A stretch of DNA of 64,000 bases, from assembly GCF_016862675.1 (NCBI RefSeq), contig NZ_BONK01000004.1, positions 1-64,000 on the forward strand. Reading direction: 5' to 3'. This DNA comes from Cellulomonas chitinilytica (GTDB lineage Bacteria > Actinomycetota > Actinomycetes > Actinomycetales > Cellulomonadaceae). The stretch's first letter is position 1; the number at the start of each line of letters is the position of its first letter. Of this stretch, positions 42,372 to 51,321 are shown piece by piece. The position numbers and the translations under genes are program-made. The notes below the pieces were generated by a model. That model was not told where the DNA came from. It ran no database searches and worked only from the letters and a program-made list of their open reading frames with translations.

Positions 42372-43319
42372 TCAGCGCACCCCCGGCACGGCGGCGCGCA
42401 CGCGCCCACCCACCCAGTCGACGACCCCCGGCACGCCGTCGGCGACCGTGACGGTCGGCCGCCAGCCGAGCTCGCTCGCCGCGCGCGAGGGGTCGAGCGC
42501 CACGGCCCGGACCTCGCCCGGCAGCGGCGGCCCCAGCACGGGCGCGAGGTCCGGGCGGCCCGCGGCTCGCACCACGTGGTCGTGGATCTCGAGCACGGAC
42601 GTGCCGATCCCCGTGCCGACGTTGACGAGCCCCGTGCCGCGGCGCGTCGCCCGGGCGAACGCGTCCGCGACGTCGTCGACGTGCACGTAGTCGCGCGTGG
42701 ACAGCCCGTCGCCGTTGACCGTGCACGTCAGCCCCTGGACCGCGCGCTCGGCGAAGATCGCGACGACCCCGGCCTCCCCCCAGGGGTTCTGCCGCGGCCC
42801 GTACACGTTGCCCAGCGCCAGTGCGACGGTCTCGACGCCGCGCTCGCGCGCGTACGTCTCGAGGTAGCTCACCGCGACGGACTTCGTGATGCCGTAGAAC
42901 GACCGGGGCGCGTGCGGGTGGTCCTCCGTGACCGGCTGCTGCGCGGCCGGCACGTCGCCGTAGATCGTCCCGCCGCTCGACGCGAACGCGAACCGTCCGC
43001 AGCCACCGCGCAGCCCCGCCTCGAGCATCGCGACGAGCCCGACGACGTTGACGTCCGCGTCCAGCAGCGGGTCGCGCATCGAGACCTTGACGCTCATCTG
43101 GGCGGCGAGCAGCACCATCGCGTCGGGGCGGAAGTCCTCGACCGCGCGGGCCGCCTGCGGCGAGCGGACGTCCGCCCGCACGACGAGCTCGTCGGGCACC
43201 CACCCGAAGTCGCCCGACGACAGGTCGTCGACGACGAGCACCTCGTCGCCCTGGCGCTGCAGCGCCTCGACGGTGTGCGAGCCGACGAAGCCGGCACCGC
43301 CGGTCACGAGCACCTTCAT
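42372..43319 (-). CDS. NAD-dependent sugar epimerase/dehydratase
   Basis: 315-aa extended SDR. The cofactor motif is TGGAGFVGSHT, the catalytic Tyr and Lys are in YGITK, and FASSGGTIYGD carries the Ser. STRDYVHVDD and GTGIGTSVLEI are typical of UDP-glucose/UDP-GlcNAc 4-epimerases and their relatives. It would alter the sugar nucleotide made by the cluster, for example a C4 or C3/C5 change of an NDP-heptose. The ATG overlaps the MurA-like stop (ATGA) and one base separates it from the next gene. Confidence 0.85.
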   Translation of the reverse strand: MKVLVTGGAGFVGSHTVEALQRQGDEVLVVDDLSSGDFGWVPDELVVRADVRSPQAARAVEDFRPDAMVLLAAQMSVKVSMRDPLLDADVNVVGLVAMLEAGLRGGCGRFAFASSGGTIYGDVPAAQQPVTEDHPHAPRSFYGITKSVAVSYLETYARERGVETVALALGNVYGPRQNPWGEAGVVAIFAERAVQGLTCTVNGDGLSTRDYVHVDDVADAFARATRRGTGLVNVGTGIGTSVLEIHDHVVRAAGRPDLAPVLGPPLPGEVRAVALDPSRAASELGWRPTVTVADGVPGVVDWVGGRVRAAVPGVR

Positions 43320-44665
43320 CGGACGACCTCCAGGTGGTGGGCGGCGGTGACGCCGAGCTGACGGAGCTGGCCGGGCAGGTCCTCGTAGCCGCGCAGCAGG
43401 TGGGTCGCGCGCGGGATCGTGACCGGGCCGTCCGCGACGAGCGCCGCGAGCAGCAGCGCCGCCGAGCCGCGGATGTCCGGGCAGTCCTCCAGCACGCCCC
43501 CGCGCAGCCGCACGTCGGGGCGCCCGTCGACGACGACCTCGACCGCCGGCCGGCCCTCGACGTGGGTGCGGCTCACCACCGGGGCGTCGAGGCCCGCCGG
43601 GACGAGCCGGTCGAGGAACTGGAACCGGTCGACGAACACGGTGTCCGTCAGCGTCGAGCGGCCCTCCGCCCGGGTCGCGAGCAGCAGCGCCGCGAACGGC
43701 GCCCAGTCGCTGCTGAACACCGGCTCCGACCCCGCCCGCACGTCGGTCGCGCGCAGCGCCCGGTCGCCCGGGTGCGCGACGGTCATCGTGCCGTCGCCGA
43801 CCTCGACCTCGGCACCGATGCGCTCGCACAGCTCGACGAAGCGGGGGACGCGCAGGTCACGGGTGAACCGGACGGTCACCGCCCCGCGGGTCAGCAGGCC
43901 CGCGGTGAGGAGCGTGACGGCGTGGATCCGGTCCGGCCCGACGGCCCACCGGACGGTGTCGGGGCCGGGGCCGGTGACGGTGATCCGGTCGCCCACCCGG
44001 TGCACGTCCGCGCCGTTCGCCGCGAGCGCTTCCACCTGCTCCCAGCAGGACGGCTCGGCGGTCGCCCCCTCGACGACGCTCGCACCGGGCGTCGCGAGCG
44101 CCGCCGCGACCGCGACGACCGTCCCCGTCATGCTCGGGTACGCGAACGCGACCCGCGCGGGCCGACGCACGGTCCACTCGACATCCGTGCCGTGCTCCGT
44201 CGCCCGCCACGTCGCCCCGAACAGCGCCAGCGTGTCGAGGTACCACTGCGTGGGGCGGAGGCCGATCTCGCACCCGGCCGGGACCCCCGCGAACCGCAGC
44301 CGCCCGCGATGGTGCAGCGTCGCGGGGATCAGGCAGTACAGGTTGCGGGACCGGGACACGAGCTCGGCCGACCACTCGACCGTGCCGGGGGGCAGCGGCG
44401 AGCGCAGCCGCAGCGTGCGGGCGTCACGGTCGTGCTCGACGTCCGCGAACACGAGCCGCATCGCGTCGACGAGCGCCAGCGCGTCGCTGTTCGCGGGCAC
44501 GCCGGTCAGCTCGACGTCCGCCGCGACGGCCGCGGCGGCGAGGACGTGCGCGAACGCGTGCTTGCCGCCGGGCAGGTCGACGGTCCCGCGCAGGGGGGTG
44601 CCGTCGTGCTCGACGGTGACCGGCCCCGCCGTCGCCGGGCCTCCGGTCGTCTGGCCGGTGGTCAT
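43316..44665 (-). CDS. MurA-like enolpyruvyl transferase
   Basis: 449-aa EPSP/MurA-fold enzyme. The phosphoenolpyruvate residues of MurA are recognisable: Lys of PGGKHAF (MurA Lys22; the usual Asn23 is His), and the catalytic cysteine of AGCEIGLRPTQW (MurA Cys115) with the adjacent Arg. The FVDRFQFLDRL and CPDIRGSAALLLAAL blocks fit the Asp305 and Arg397 regions. It is not next to cell-wall genes but inside the heptose unit, so it more likely transfers enolpyruvyl to a cluster intermediate than to bulk UDP-GlcNAc. Coupled at both ends (ATGA). Confidence 0.75.
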   Translation of the reverse strand: MTTGQTTGGPATAGPVTVEHDGTPLRGTVDLPGGKHAFAHVLAAAAVAADVELTGVPANSDALALVDAMRLVFADVEHDRDARTLRLRSPLPPGTVEWSAELVSRSRNLYCLIPATLHHRGRLRFAGVPAGCEIGLRPTQWYLDTLALFGATWRATEHGTDVEWTVRRPARVAFAYPSMTGTVVAVAAALATPGASVVEGATAEPSCWEQVEALAANGADVHRVGDRITVTGPGPDTVRWAVGPDRIHAVTLLTAGLLTRGAVTVRFTRDLRVPRFVELCERIGAEVEVGDGTMTVAHPGDRALRATDVRAGSEPVFSSDWAPFAALLLATRAEGRSTLTDTVFVDRFQFLDRLVPAGLDAPVVSRTHVEGRPAVEVVVDGRPDVRLRGGVLEDCPDIRGSAALLLAALVADGPVTIPRATHLLRGYEDLPGQLRQLGVTAAHHLEVVR

Positions 44666-46212
44666 ACGGTCGCCTCCCGCATGAAGGCGGCACGGTCGTA
44701 GCCGTGCCGGACGAAGTGGTCGACGAGCGCACGCTCGACGGGGAACCGGTAGGGGAAGGTCTCGACCGCCGCGTCGACGGCGTCGCGGACGCCCTGGTCG
44801 GGCACGTGGAACACGCCACCGCCGCGCACCGCGTCGTAGACGTACCCGGCGCCCTTCGCGAGCGAGAGCTTGTCGCGGTCGGTCACGTAGGCGGGCAGCA
44901 CGCGGCGCGCCGCGTCGCGGAGCAGGCTCTTCGTGCGACCGCCCTCGAGGTGCGCGGGCGCGGGGTGCCGCAGGGCCGCCTCCACGACGGCGACGTCGAG
45001 GAACGGCACGCGGCACTCCAGCGTGCGGTGCATCGACATCCGGTCGAGGCGCTGGCAGTTCGTGCGGTGCAGGGCCCGCAGCCGGTCGACGCGGCGCCGC
45101 TCGAGCGCGTCGGGGTCGGTGAGCACCGCGCCGTCGGCGCCGCGCTCGGTGTACCCGAAGAACAGCTCGTCGGCCCCCTCACCGGTCAGCACGACCCGAC
45201 GGCCCGAGGCGGCCACCGCGTCGACGAGGCGCAGCATCGGGGCGGCGTGGTTGACGACGTGCCACTCCCACGACTCGACGATGCCGACGACCTGGCCGGC
45301 GTGCTCCCACAGCTCGTGCGGGTCGTGCCCGACGACCTCGACGAGCTCGACGTCGAGGTCGTCGCACAGCCGGCGCGCGACGTCGACGTCCGGCGAGCCC
45401 TCGCGGTAGAGCACGAACGCGGTCACGTCCCGGCTGCGCTCCAGGGCGTGCGCGAGGACGAGCGAGGAGTCGAGCCCGCCGGAGAGCATGACGGCGTACG
45501 GCTCGTCGGGCACGCGGGCGTGGACCGCGTCGCGGACCGTGCGCGCGACGTCGTCCAGCGCGGCGCCGGGGCGCACGTCCGACGGGCGGGCCCGCACGAC
45601 GTCCGCGGCGTCCCACCACGTGTCGGCGACCGGCTCGGCCGAGCTGGGCGCGAACGTCACGAGCGCACCGGGCGGCACCTCGGTGATCCGCTCGGCGCCC
45701 GGCACGTCGAGCAGCGCCTTGATCTCCGACGCGAGCACCGTCACCTCGCCGGCGCGGACCAGGTACAGCGGCTTGATCCCGAGGTGGTCACGGGCCGCGA
45801 CGACCGTCCCCGTCCGCTCGTCGGCCGCGACGAGGACGCCCTCCCAGTGCACCGCCCGCAGCGCCGCACGGACGCCGCGGGCCTCGACGAGCTCCGCGAG
45901 CACAGCGGTGTCGGAGGTCGCGGCGGCCGCGGGCAGCCCGAGCTCGGCGGCGAGCTCACGGAAGTTGTAGACCTCGCCGTTGTGGACGACGACGGTCGCC
46001 CCCGACCGGGACGTGACCGGCTGCCGGCCAGCCGGCCCGCCGACGATGGGCAGCCGGTTCGTCCCCAGGTGCGCCGCCGCCGTGACCGCGTGGGCGTCCT
46101 CGTGGCGCGTGCCCGGCGACCCGCGGTGCTCGATGCGCCGCAGCCCGGCGCCGACGAGCCCGGCCCGGACGGCGTCCGACCCGCCGCCGACGGCCGCGAC
46201 GATCCCGCACAT
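44662..46212 (-). CDS. Asparagine synthetase-type glutamine amidotransferase (AsnB-like)
   Basis: 516-aa class II glutamine amidotransferase. It begins MCGIVAAVGG, so Cys1 of the glutaminase is present; HNGEVYNF and DTAVLAEL follow. The synthetase domain has MLSGGLDSSLVLA (PPi loop), LTGEGADELFFGY and the SMHRTLECRVPFLD block. It activates a carboxylate as acyl-AMP and amidates it with ammonia from glutamine. Family members in biosynthetic clusters amidate sugars acids or peptides, so the substrate may be a carboxylated sugar. Starts TGATG-coupled to the GmhA gene. Confidence 0.85.
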   Translation of the reverse strand: MCGIVAAVGGGSDAVRAGLVGAGLRRIEHRGSPGTRHEDAHAVTAAAHLGTNRLPIVGGPAGRQPVTSRSGATVVVHNGEVYNFRELAAELGLPAAAATSDTAVLAELVEARGVRAALRAVHWEGVLVAADERTGTVVAARDHLGIKPLYLVRAGEVTVLASEIKALLDVPGAERITEVPPGALVTFAPSSAEPVADTWWDAADVVRARPSDVRPGAALDDVARTVRDAVHARVPDEPYAVMLSGGLDSSLVLAHALERSRDVTAFVLYREGSPDVDVARRLCDDLDVELVEVVGHDPHELWEHAGQVVGIVESWEWHVVNHAAPMLRLVDAVAASGRRVVLTGEGADELFFGYTERGADGAVLTDPDALERRRVDRLRALHRTNCQRLDRMSMHRTLECRVPFLDVAVVEAALRHPAPAHLEGGRTKSLLRDAARRVLPAYVTDRDKLSLAKGAGYVYDAVRGGGVFHVPDQGVRDAVDAAVETFPYRFPVERALVDHFVRHGYDRAAFMREATV

Positions 46213-46892
46213 CAGAGCTCCGTCCCGGCCAGCACCGGCGCGGGGGCGCCGACGGCGGCGCACACCTGGGGCTCGCCGTGCCGCAGGTACCGCACGAGGC
46301 AGTGGTTCACCCACAGGTGCAGGTCCTCGGTGAGGCCGTAGTCCCCGGCGCCGACCTCGACGACGACCTGCGCGACCTGCGCGATGCGTCCGCGCCGCCC
46401 GACGAGCGCGATCAGGTCCAGGCCCCGCTCGGCGGCGACGGTCGCGGCGGCGACGAGGTTCGGGGAGTCCGCGCTGACGCTCAGCAGCACGAGCACGTCG
46501 CCGGGGCGGCCGAGCATCTCCAGCTGCGACGCGAACCCCCGGTCGGCACCCTCGTCGTTCACGAGCGCCGACCAGCGCGCCGTGTTGTCCGCGAGCGCCA
46601 TGACGATGCCCCGCCCGCCTCCGGCGAGCCACGCCGCGGCGATGTCCGCCGCCATGTGCTGCGCGGTCGCGGCGCTGCCGCCGTTGCCCGCGACGAAGAT
46701 GGAGCGGCCCGCGTGCAGCGCGCGCTCGACCGCCTGGATGGCCGCGGCCACGTCGGCGTGCGGGAGCCGCTCGACCGCGTCGGACAGGTCGGCGGCGTAC
46801 CGCTCGACGACGTGCGACGCCTCGGTGCGCGGGCGCTCGGGGGTGACCGGGGCGATGTCGTCGTCGAGCTCTTCGATGGGGGTCGGTGTCAC
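46212..46892 (-). CDS. gmhA: SIS-domain sedoheptulose 7-phosphate isomerase (GmhA-like)
   Basis: 226-aa isomerase. The GmhA hallmark FVAGNGGSAATAQHMAADIA is present, with LLSVSADSPNLVAA for the phosphate loop and ITEDLH-like LTEDLHLWVNH for the zinc/catalytic residues. GmhA converts sedoheptulose 7-phosphate to D-glycero-D-manno-heptose 7-phosphate, the first step of heptose synthesis. A 35-residue acidic N-terminal extension precedes the domain. It shares one base with the AsnB start (TGATG) and 4 nt with the upstream GT2. Confidence 0.85.
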   Translation of the reverse strand: MTPTPIEELDDDIAPVTPERPRTEASHVVERYAADLSDAVERLPHADVAAAIQAVERALHAGRSIFVAGNGGSAATAQHMAADIAAAWLAGGGRGIVMALADNTARWSALVNDEGADRGFASQLEMLGRPGDVLVLLSVSADSPNLVAAATVAAERGLDLIALVGRRGRIAQVAQVVVEVGAGDYGLTEDLHLWVNHCLVRYLRHGEPQVCAAVGAPAPVLAGTEL

Positions 46893-48127
46893 GGCTGCCG
46901 TGCCTCCGTCTCGTGACGTGCTGCTGCGGACGTGCCGTCGGGCGACGGCGCGTGGGGGCGTGCGCGGCGGTAGCGGTCGGGGTCGCCGCGCCGTGGGCGG
47001 TCCACGGGGCGGGCGGTGCCGACGAGCGCCTTGTTGGGGCGGACGCCCTCGGCGTCGGTCATCACGGGCCGGGGATGGTCGAGGTGCATCCCCGTCGCGT
47101 CCGCGCGGACGACCGGGCCGAGCTCGGCGAGCCGCCGGATCAGGTCGTTGTCCTCGTCGCCCCAGCCCTCGTACCGCTCGTCGAACCCGTCGACCGCGTC
47201 GAACAGGTCGCGCCGGACGACGAGGCACAGGCCGAGCGTGTCGCGCAGCACGTAGCCCGTGACCTGCTGCGGGCCGACGTCGGCGGCGACCAGGCCGGGC
47301 GCGACGCTGCTCGCCGCGACGCGGTCGGTCGAGGCGGGGTCGAGCCAGATCGCGTCGGTGTGCGGGAAGGCGACCGCCGCGTCGGCCGCGTCCTGCACGG
47401 CGCGGTGGAGGGCGTCGCGGACGAGCACGTAGTCCCCGTCCAGCACGCACACCGTGGGCTCGTCGGTCCGCTCGACACCGAGGTTGACGGACCACCCCTT
47501 GTTGAACGGCCCCGGGTTCCAGGCGAGGACGACGTCGTCCGCGAGCTCGCGGACCGTCGCGGGCAGCCGCTGCTCGTCGTCCTGCTCGACGAGCACCACG
47601 TGCACGTGGTCGTCGGGACGCAGCGTCCGCCGCAGGACCCGCAGGGCCACCTCGACGTTGCGCAGCCGCGCGGGCTCCCGCACCCGGACGGGCACGACGA
47701 CCGCGACGTCGAGCGGCGTCGCGTCGGCGGGACGCACCGGGGCCTGCGGCGCACCGGGCACCCCGCCGAGCCACAGCTGCGTCAGCCCGCGCTCCGCGAC
47801 GGCGGCGAGACGCTCCTCGGCCGACGCGAGGTCCGCCCGCGCGACGTGCCGGCGCACGACGTCCGTGACCCGGGCGTGGGCCGCCCGGCGGTCGCCGTCC
47901 GCCGCGAGGTCTGCCGCGACGGCGGCGAGCTCGGCGCCGCCCAGGGCGTCGGCCGGCAGCACCGCGTCGACGGCCGCGAGGTACAGCGGGACCTGGCGCT
48001 TCCACGTCGTCGCGTTGACCTGCGCGGCCGGGTCGTTCAGCACCATCCACGCCGCCGCGACGCCCTCCGCGACCCGTCCCTCCGGCACCGTCGCGCCCGG
48101 CGCCGGGTGGACGTCACTCGCCGTCAC
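46889..48127 (-). CDS. Family 2 glycosyltransferase (galactosyltransferase-type)
   Basis: 412-aa enzyme. An N-terminal helical segment of about 140 residues is followed by a GT2 core: VAVVVPVRVREPARLRNVEV, VCVLDGDYVLVRDAL (DxD) and GFDERYEGWGDEDNDLIRR, the GT7-like C-terminal signature. No membrane helices. Its C-terminus is a low-complexity Arg/Ala/Pro tail. The similar motif in the GT2 at 35854-37104 suggests the two act on related acceptors. It overlaps NagA-like and GmhA genes by GTGA at both ends. Confidence 0.8.
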   Translation of the reverse strand: MTASDVHPAPGATVPEGRVAEGVAAAWMVLNDPAAQVNATTWKRQVPLYLAAVDAVLPADALGGAELAAVAADLAADGDRRAAHARVTDVVRRHVARADLASAEERLAAVAERGLTQLWLGGVPGAPQAPVRPADATPLDVAVVVPVRVREPARLRNVEVALRVLRRTLRPDDHVHVVLVEQDDEQRLPATVRELADDVVLAWNPGPFNKGWSVNLGVERTDEPTVCVLDGDYVLVRDALHRAVQDAADAAVAFPHTDAIWLDPASTDRVAASSVAPGLVAADVGPQQVTGYVLRDTLGLCLVVRRDLFDAVDGFDERYEGWGDEDNDLIRRLAELGPVVRADATGMHLDHPRPVMTDAEGVRPNKALVGTARPVDRPRRGDPDRYRRARPHAPSPDGTSAAARHETEARQP

Positions 48128-49239
48128 GACGCACCGACGGCCACCGGTGAGGTGAGCCGGGACGGGACCAGCGGCACCAGCGCCGCCCGCGGCGACCAGC
48201 GCAGCAGGTGGTCGATCTGCCCCTCGCGCAGGCCCAGCGACCGCATGTTGCGCGCCTGCCCGTCGATGTTCGTCGACCCGGCCGCGACCCGGCCGTCGGA
48301 CCGCAGCCGCAGCGAGCTGGTCTCCGCGGCCACGAGGTGCTCGCCCGCCATCTCGAAGACCTCGATGTGGTCGGTGATCGCGATGAGACGGTCCGCACCC
48401 ACGTACTCGACGGTGCGGCGGCAGATCTCGAGGTCGACGTGGTCGCCGTCGAAGTTCAGCATCGGCAGGATCCGTCCCGCGCGTGCCGCCGTCACGATGA
48501 CCGCGGGGACCGGCCCGAGGACACGGTCGAGCGTCGCGGCCGTCCACTCCTGCGCCAGGAACGCACCGAGCTCGTCGGCGCGGCGCTCCCGCTCGGCGCC
48601 CGTGCGCCACGCGTGCCGGAACGCCCGCGGCATGTCGTTGAACAGGTGGTCGGTCACGAGGGCGTCCTGCTGGCCGTCCGTGAGGCGCTCGACGAAGTCG
48701 ATGACGTCCTGCGTGCGGCGTGCGCTCGTCCACGGGTCGCCGTGCCGGAAGTGCCCGAGCGCCAGCCGCACGCCGTGCGCGTAGAACAGCTCGATGAGCG
48801 CCGCGAACGTCAGGTCCTCGCCGACGAGCCCGTCGAGGTCGACCGCGTCGGGGGCGATCACGACATAGCGCAGCCCGTGGTCGCCGAGCGCCGCGATGCG
48901 GCGCCACGTCTGGGTGTCCGGCATCCAGCACCCGGCCGGCGGGACACCGCCGGACGTGCCGAGCATCGGCCCCTCGACGCCGAAGCCCAGCACGTGGTCC
49001 AGCTCGCCGCGCGCGCGGCCTGCGCTCCACGCCGCGACGACGTCCTCGAAGGTGTCGACGTACTCGCGGCGCAGGAACACGGTGGGGACGACCTCGACGC
49101 CGCGCTCCGCCGCGAGCGCGTCGACGCCCGCGAGGGCGTCCGGGGTCATCGAGCTGAAGTCGTGCGGGCCGATGCCGTGCACGTGGAACAGGACCGGGGT
49201 GGGTCGGTCGTCGTCCGTCGTCGCACTCGTCACGATCAT
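48124..49239 (-). CDS. NagA-like metal-dependent amidohydrolase (sugar N-deacetylase)
   Basis: 371-aa amidohydrolase with the N-acetylglucosamine-6-phosphate deacetylase pattern: FHVHGIG, GFGVEGPML (metal Glu), ALGHFRHGD and TDHLFNDMP (metal His), NFDGDHVD and AITDHIEV (catalytic Asp). It would remove an N-acyl group from an amino sugar or a related amide in the cluster. Sequence around LVTDHLFNDM differs from authentic NagA (THLFNAM), so the substrate may be different. It starts the run of thirteen tightly coupled genes. Confidence 0.75.
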   Translation of the reverse strand: MIVTSATTDDDRPTPVLFHVHGIGPHDFSSMTPDALAGVDALAAERGVEVVPTVFLRREYVDTFEDVVAAWSAGRARGELDHVLGFGVEGPMLGTSGGVPPAGCWMPDTQTWRRIAALGDHGLRYVVIAPDAVDLDGLVGEDLTFAALIELFYAHGVRLALGHFRHGDPWTSARRTQDVIDFVERLTDGQQDALVTDHLFNDMPRAFRHAWRTGAERERRADELGAFLAQEWTAATLDRVLGPVPAVIVTAARAGRILPMLNFDGDHVDLEICRRTVEYVGADRLIAITDHIEVFEMAGEHLVAAETSSLRLRSDGRVAAGSTNIDGQARNMRSLGLREGQIDHLLRWSPRAALVPLVPSRLTSPVAVGAS

Positions 49240-49282
49240 GGTTCCTCTCCGGGGTTCGGGGGGCCGCTGCCGGGCGGCCGGG

Positions 49283-49978
49283 TCAGGGCTCGAGCGCCGT
49301 GGCGCGCAGCCGCGTGAGCTGGGCCGGCTCGAGGCCGTGGTGGCTCAGGTACTCGGTGACGCTCCCGTGACGTGCACGGATGCGCCGGAAGGCGTCGACC
49401 AGCAGGGCCTCGGTGACGGGGCGACCGGTCGCCTCGGCCGCGTCCGGCGACAGGTGGCTCTGCGCGTTCGACGCGAGGTAGTCGTCGAGGACCCGGCGCT
49501 CGGGGACCCCGAGGACGTCGAGCACCATCGCGGCGACCAGGCCGGTGCGGTCCTTGCCGGCCGCGCAGTGCACCAGCGCCGGGCCGTCGCTGTCGGCGAT
49601 GCGCCCGACGGCGTGCGCGAGCGCGGGGCCGCACGCGTCCACCATGAGCCGGTACACGTCCGCCAGCTCGGCCGGCACGTCCTGGCCCGCGGGGAACACG
49701 GGGCAGCTGTGGTACCGGACGGGGCCGTCCGTGTACCGGTGCTCCTCGGAGTCGCGGCGCAGGCTCACGACGGTGCGGATGCCCGCCCCGTGCAGGGCGG
49801 TCGGGTCGACACCGTCGGTGCGACCCGACCGCCACAGGAAGCCGTGGCGGGTGACGCGCCCGTCGAACGTGCGCATGCCGCCGAGCTGGCGCACGTTGCG
49901 CAGCCCCGCCAGCGCGGTCGACGTCGCGCCCGCCGTGCCCGCTGCGCTCGCCGTCGTCGTCGTCGTGCTCATCGTCAC
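49283..49978 (-). CDS. Tyrosine/dual-specificity-type phosphatase
   Basis: 231-aa phosphatase of the Y_phosphatase3 type. The P-loop is VHCAAGKDRTGLVAAM (HCxxGxxR) near residue 140, and GLRNVRQLGGMRTFDGR at the start is the usual family N-terminus. In a biosynthetic cluster it is more likely to act on a phosphorylated sugar or small molecule, like Mycobacterium MptpB relatives, than on protein tyrosine. Start may be GTG 49978 or ATG 49972. It lies 43 nt upstream of the NagA-like gene. Confidence 0.75.
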   Translation of the reverse strand: MTMSTTTTTASAAGTAGATSTALAGLRNVRQLGGMRTFDGRVTRHGFLWRSGRTDGVDPTALHGAGIRTVVSLRRDSEEHRYTDGPVRYHSCPVFPAGQDVPAELADVYRLMVDACGPALAHAVGRIADSDGPALVHCAAGKDRTGLVAAMVLDVLGVPERRVLDDYLASNAQSHLSPDAAEATGRPVTEALLVDAFRRIRARHGSVTEYLSHHGLEPAQLTRLRATALEP

Positions 49979-49988
49979 CCGCCCCCGC

Positions 49989-50399
49989 TCAGCCGACCGC
50001 GGTGAGGCGGACGGTGCGGACGGGGTTGTCCTTGTTGGTGTCGACGAGCCGGACCGTCTGGAACCGGCCGACGCCGAGCTCGCCGTCGACGATCGGGATG
50101 CTCGCGAACGGCGGGATCAGCGCCGGCAGCACGTGGTCACGGTTGTGCCCGTGCTTGCCGCTGCGCTGCGTCCACGGCCCGTCGACCGGAAGGATCTCCT
50201 TGAGGATGCTCAGCAGGTCGGCGGGTGTGCGCTCCCCCTCCTCGAGGACCGCGAACCCGGCCGTGGCGTGCGGCGTCCAGGCGTGCAGGATGCCGTCCGT
50301 CACCCCCGACGCGCGCACGAACTCGCGGCACTGCTCGGTGATGTCGTGGGCGACCTCGTCGGCGCCCGTCTCGACCTTGAAGTCCGTGCTCGTCACCAT
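49989..50399 (-). CDS. YjbQ family protein (UPF0047)
   Basis: 136-aa protein matching the YjbQ family: HAWTPHATAGFAVLEEGE, HGHNRDHVLPALIPPF and TNKDNPVRTVRL carry the conserved His and Asn residues of the active pocket. Members have weak thiamin-phosphate synthase activity in vitro, but the true role is unsettled. Its place between an aldolase and a phosphatase in this unit is unusual and suggests a phosphate-transfer or condensation step in the pathway. Spacing to neighbours is 10-22 nt. Confidence 0.8.
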   Translation of the reverse strand: MVTSTDFKVETGADEVAHDITEQCREFVRASGVTDGILHAWTPHATAGFAVLEEGERTPADLLSILKEILPVDGPWTQRSGKHGHNRDHVLPALIPPFASIPIVDGELGVGRFQTVRLVDTNKDNPVRTVRLTAVG

Positions 50400-50421
50400 C
50401 TCGGTGTCTCCTCTCGTGCGG

Positions 50422-51255
50422 TCAGGCGTGGACGACGCCCAGCAGGCGGGTGATCTCGTCGGCGAGCGCGTCGCGCGCCGCCGTGAGGTAGTGCTTCACC
50501 TCGATCGAGGCGGGCTCGCTCTCCAGGTACTCGCGCAGCCCCCGGGTGAACACGCCGTTGAGGTGCGTCGCGATGTTGACCTTCGTCATGCCGGCCTCGA
50601 TGGCCCGGCCGATCTCGTCGTCGGGCACGCCGGACGAGCCGTGCAGCACGAGCGGGACCTCGAGGCGGTCGCGGATCGCGGTGATGCGCGGCAGGTCGAG
50701 CGCGCGGGAACGCTCGCGCATCGAGTGCTGGGAGCCCACCGCGACGGCGAGGGCGTCGACGCCGGTCTCCTTGACGAACTGCGCCGCCTCGTCGGGGTCG
50801 GTCAGCACACCGGGTGCGTGGGCGCCGCCCTTGCCGCCGATCTCGCCGAGCTCGGCCTCCACGTAGACGCCCTGGTCGTGGCACCGCGCGGTCACCTCGG
50901 CGGTGCGCCCCGCGTTCTCGGCGTACTCGAGCTTCGACGCGTCGAACATGATGCTCGTGAACCCGAGCTCGACGGCCTGCTGCACGAGCTCGGGGTCGGT
51001 CGCGTGGTCGAGGTGCACCGACACCGGCACGCTGGACGCGCGGGCGATCGCGAGCATCGCGGACCCGAGCGGCACGATCGAGCCGTGGTGGCGGGCGCAG
51101 TTCTCCGTCATCTGGATGATCACGGGCTTGCCGGCGCGCTCGGCGCCGATGACGTGCGCCTCGGCGTACTCGAGGTTCAGCACGTTGAACGCGCCGACGC
51201 CGCGGCCCTCCCGTGCGGCGGCGTCGACGATCTCAGCGGTGGGTACGAGTGGCAT
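50422..51255 (-). CDS. Class II aldolase (fructose/tagatose-bisphosphate type)
   Basis: 277-aa class II aldolase. Zinc-binding HLDHAT, AELGEIGGKGG, GSQHSM, HGSSGVPDDE and TKVNIATHLN follow the KbaY/GatY/FbaA template. It condenses dihydroxyacetone phosphate with an aldehyde, or splits the reverse. In this cluster it could build or trim a ketose that feeds the GmhA step, such as a seven-carbon ketose phosphate. KbaY-type motifs are clear, but the GSQH segment is unlike the usual GTxHG, so specificity may differ. Confidence 0.8.
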   Translation of the reverse strand: MPLVPTAEIVDAAAREGRGVGAFNVLNLEYAEAHVIGAERAGKPVIIQMTENCARHHGSIVPLGSAMLAIARASSVPVSVHLDHATDPELVQQAVELGFTSIMFDASKLEYAENAGRTAEVTARCHDQGVYVEAELGEIGGKGGAHAPGVLTDPDEAAQFVKETGVDALAVAVGSQHSMRERSRALDLPRITAIRDRLEVPLVLHGSSGVPDDEIGRAIEAGMTKVNIATHLNGVFTRGLREYLESEPASIEVKHYLTAARDALADEITRLLGVVHA

Positions 51256-51321
51256 GGCTGTTCCCTTCTTCGGGCGCGCGCGAGCGACCCCGCACGTGCG
51301 TGGTGGGTGGAGCGGTACGCG

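Noticed and set aside
37101..46892. Lipopolysaccharide core heptose genes
   Set aside because: Neither a heptosyltransferase of the WaaC type nor any outer membrane gene is present and the rest of the window is clearly Gram-positive.
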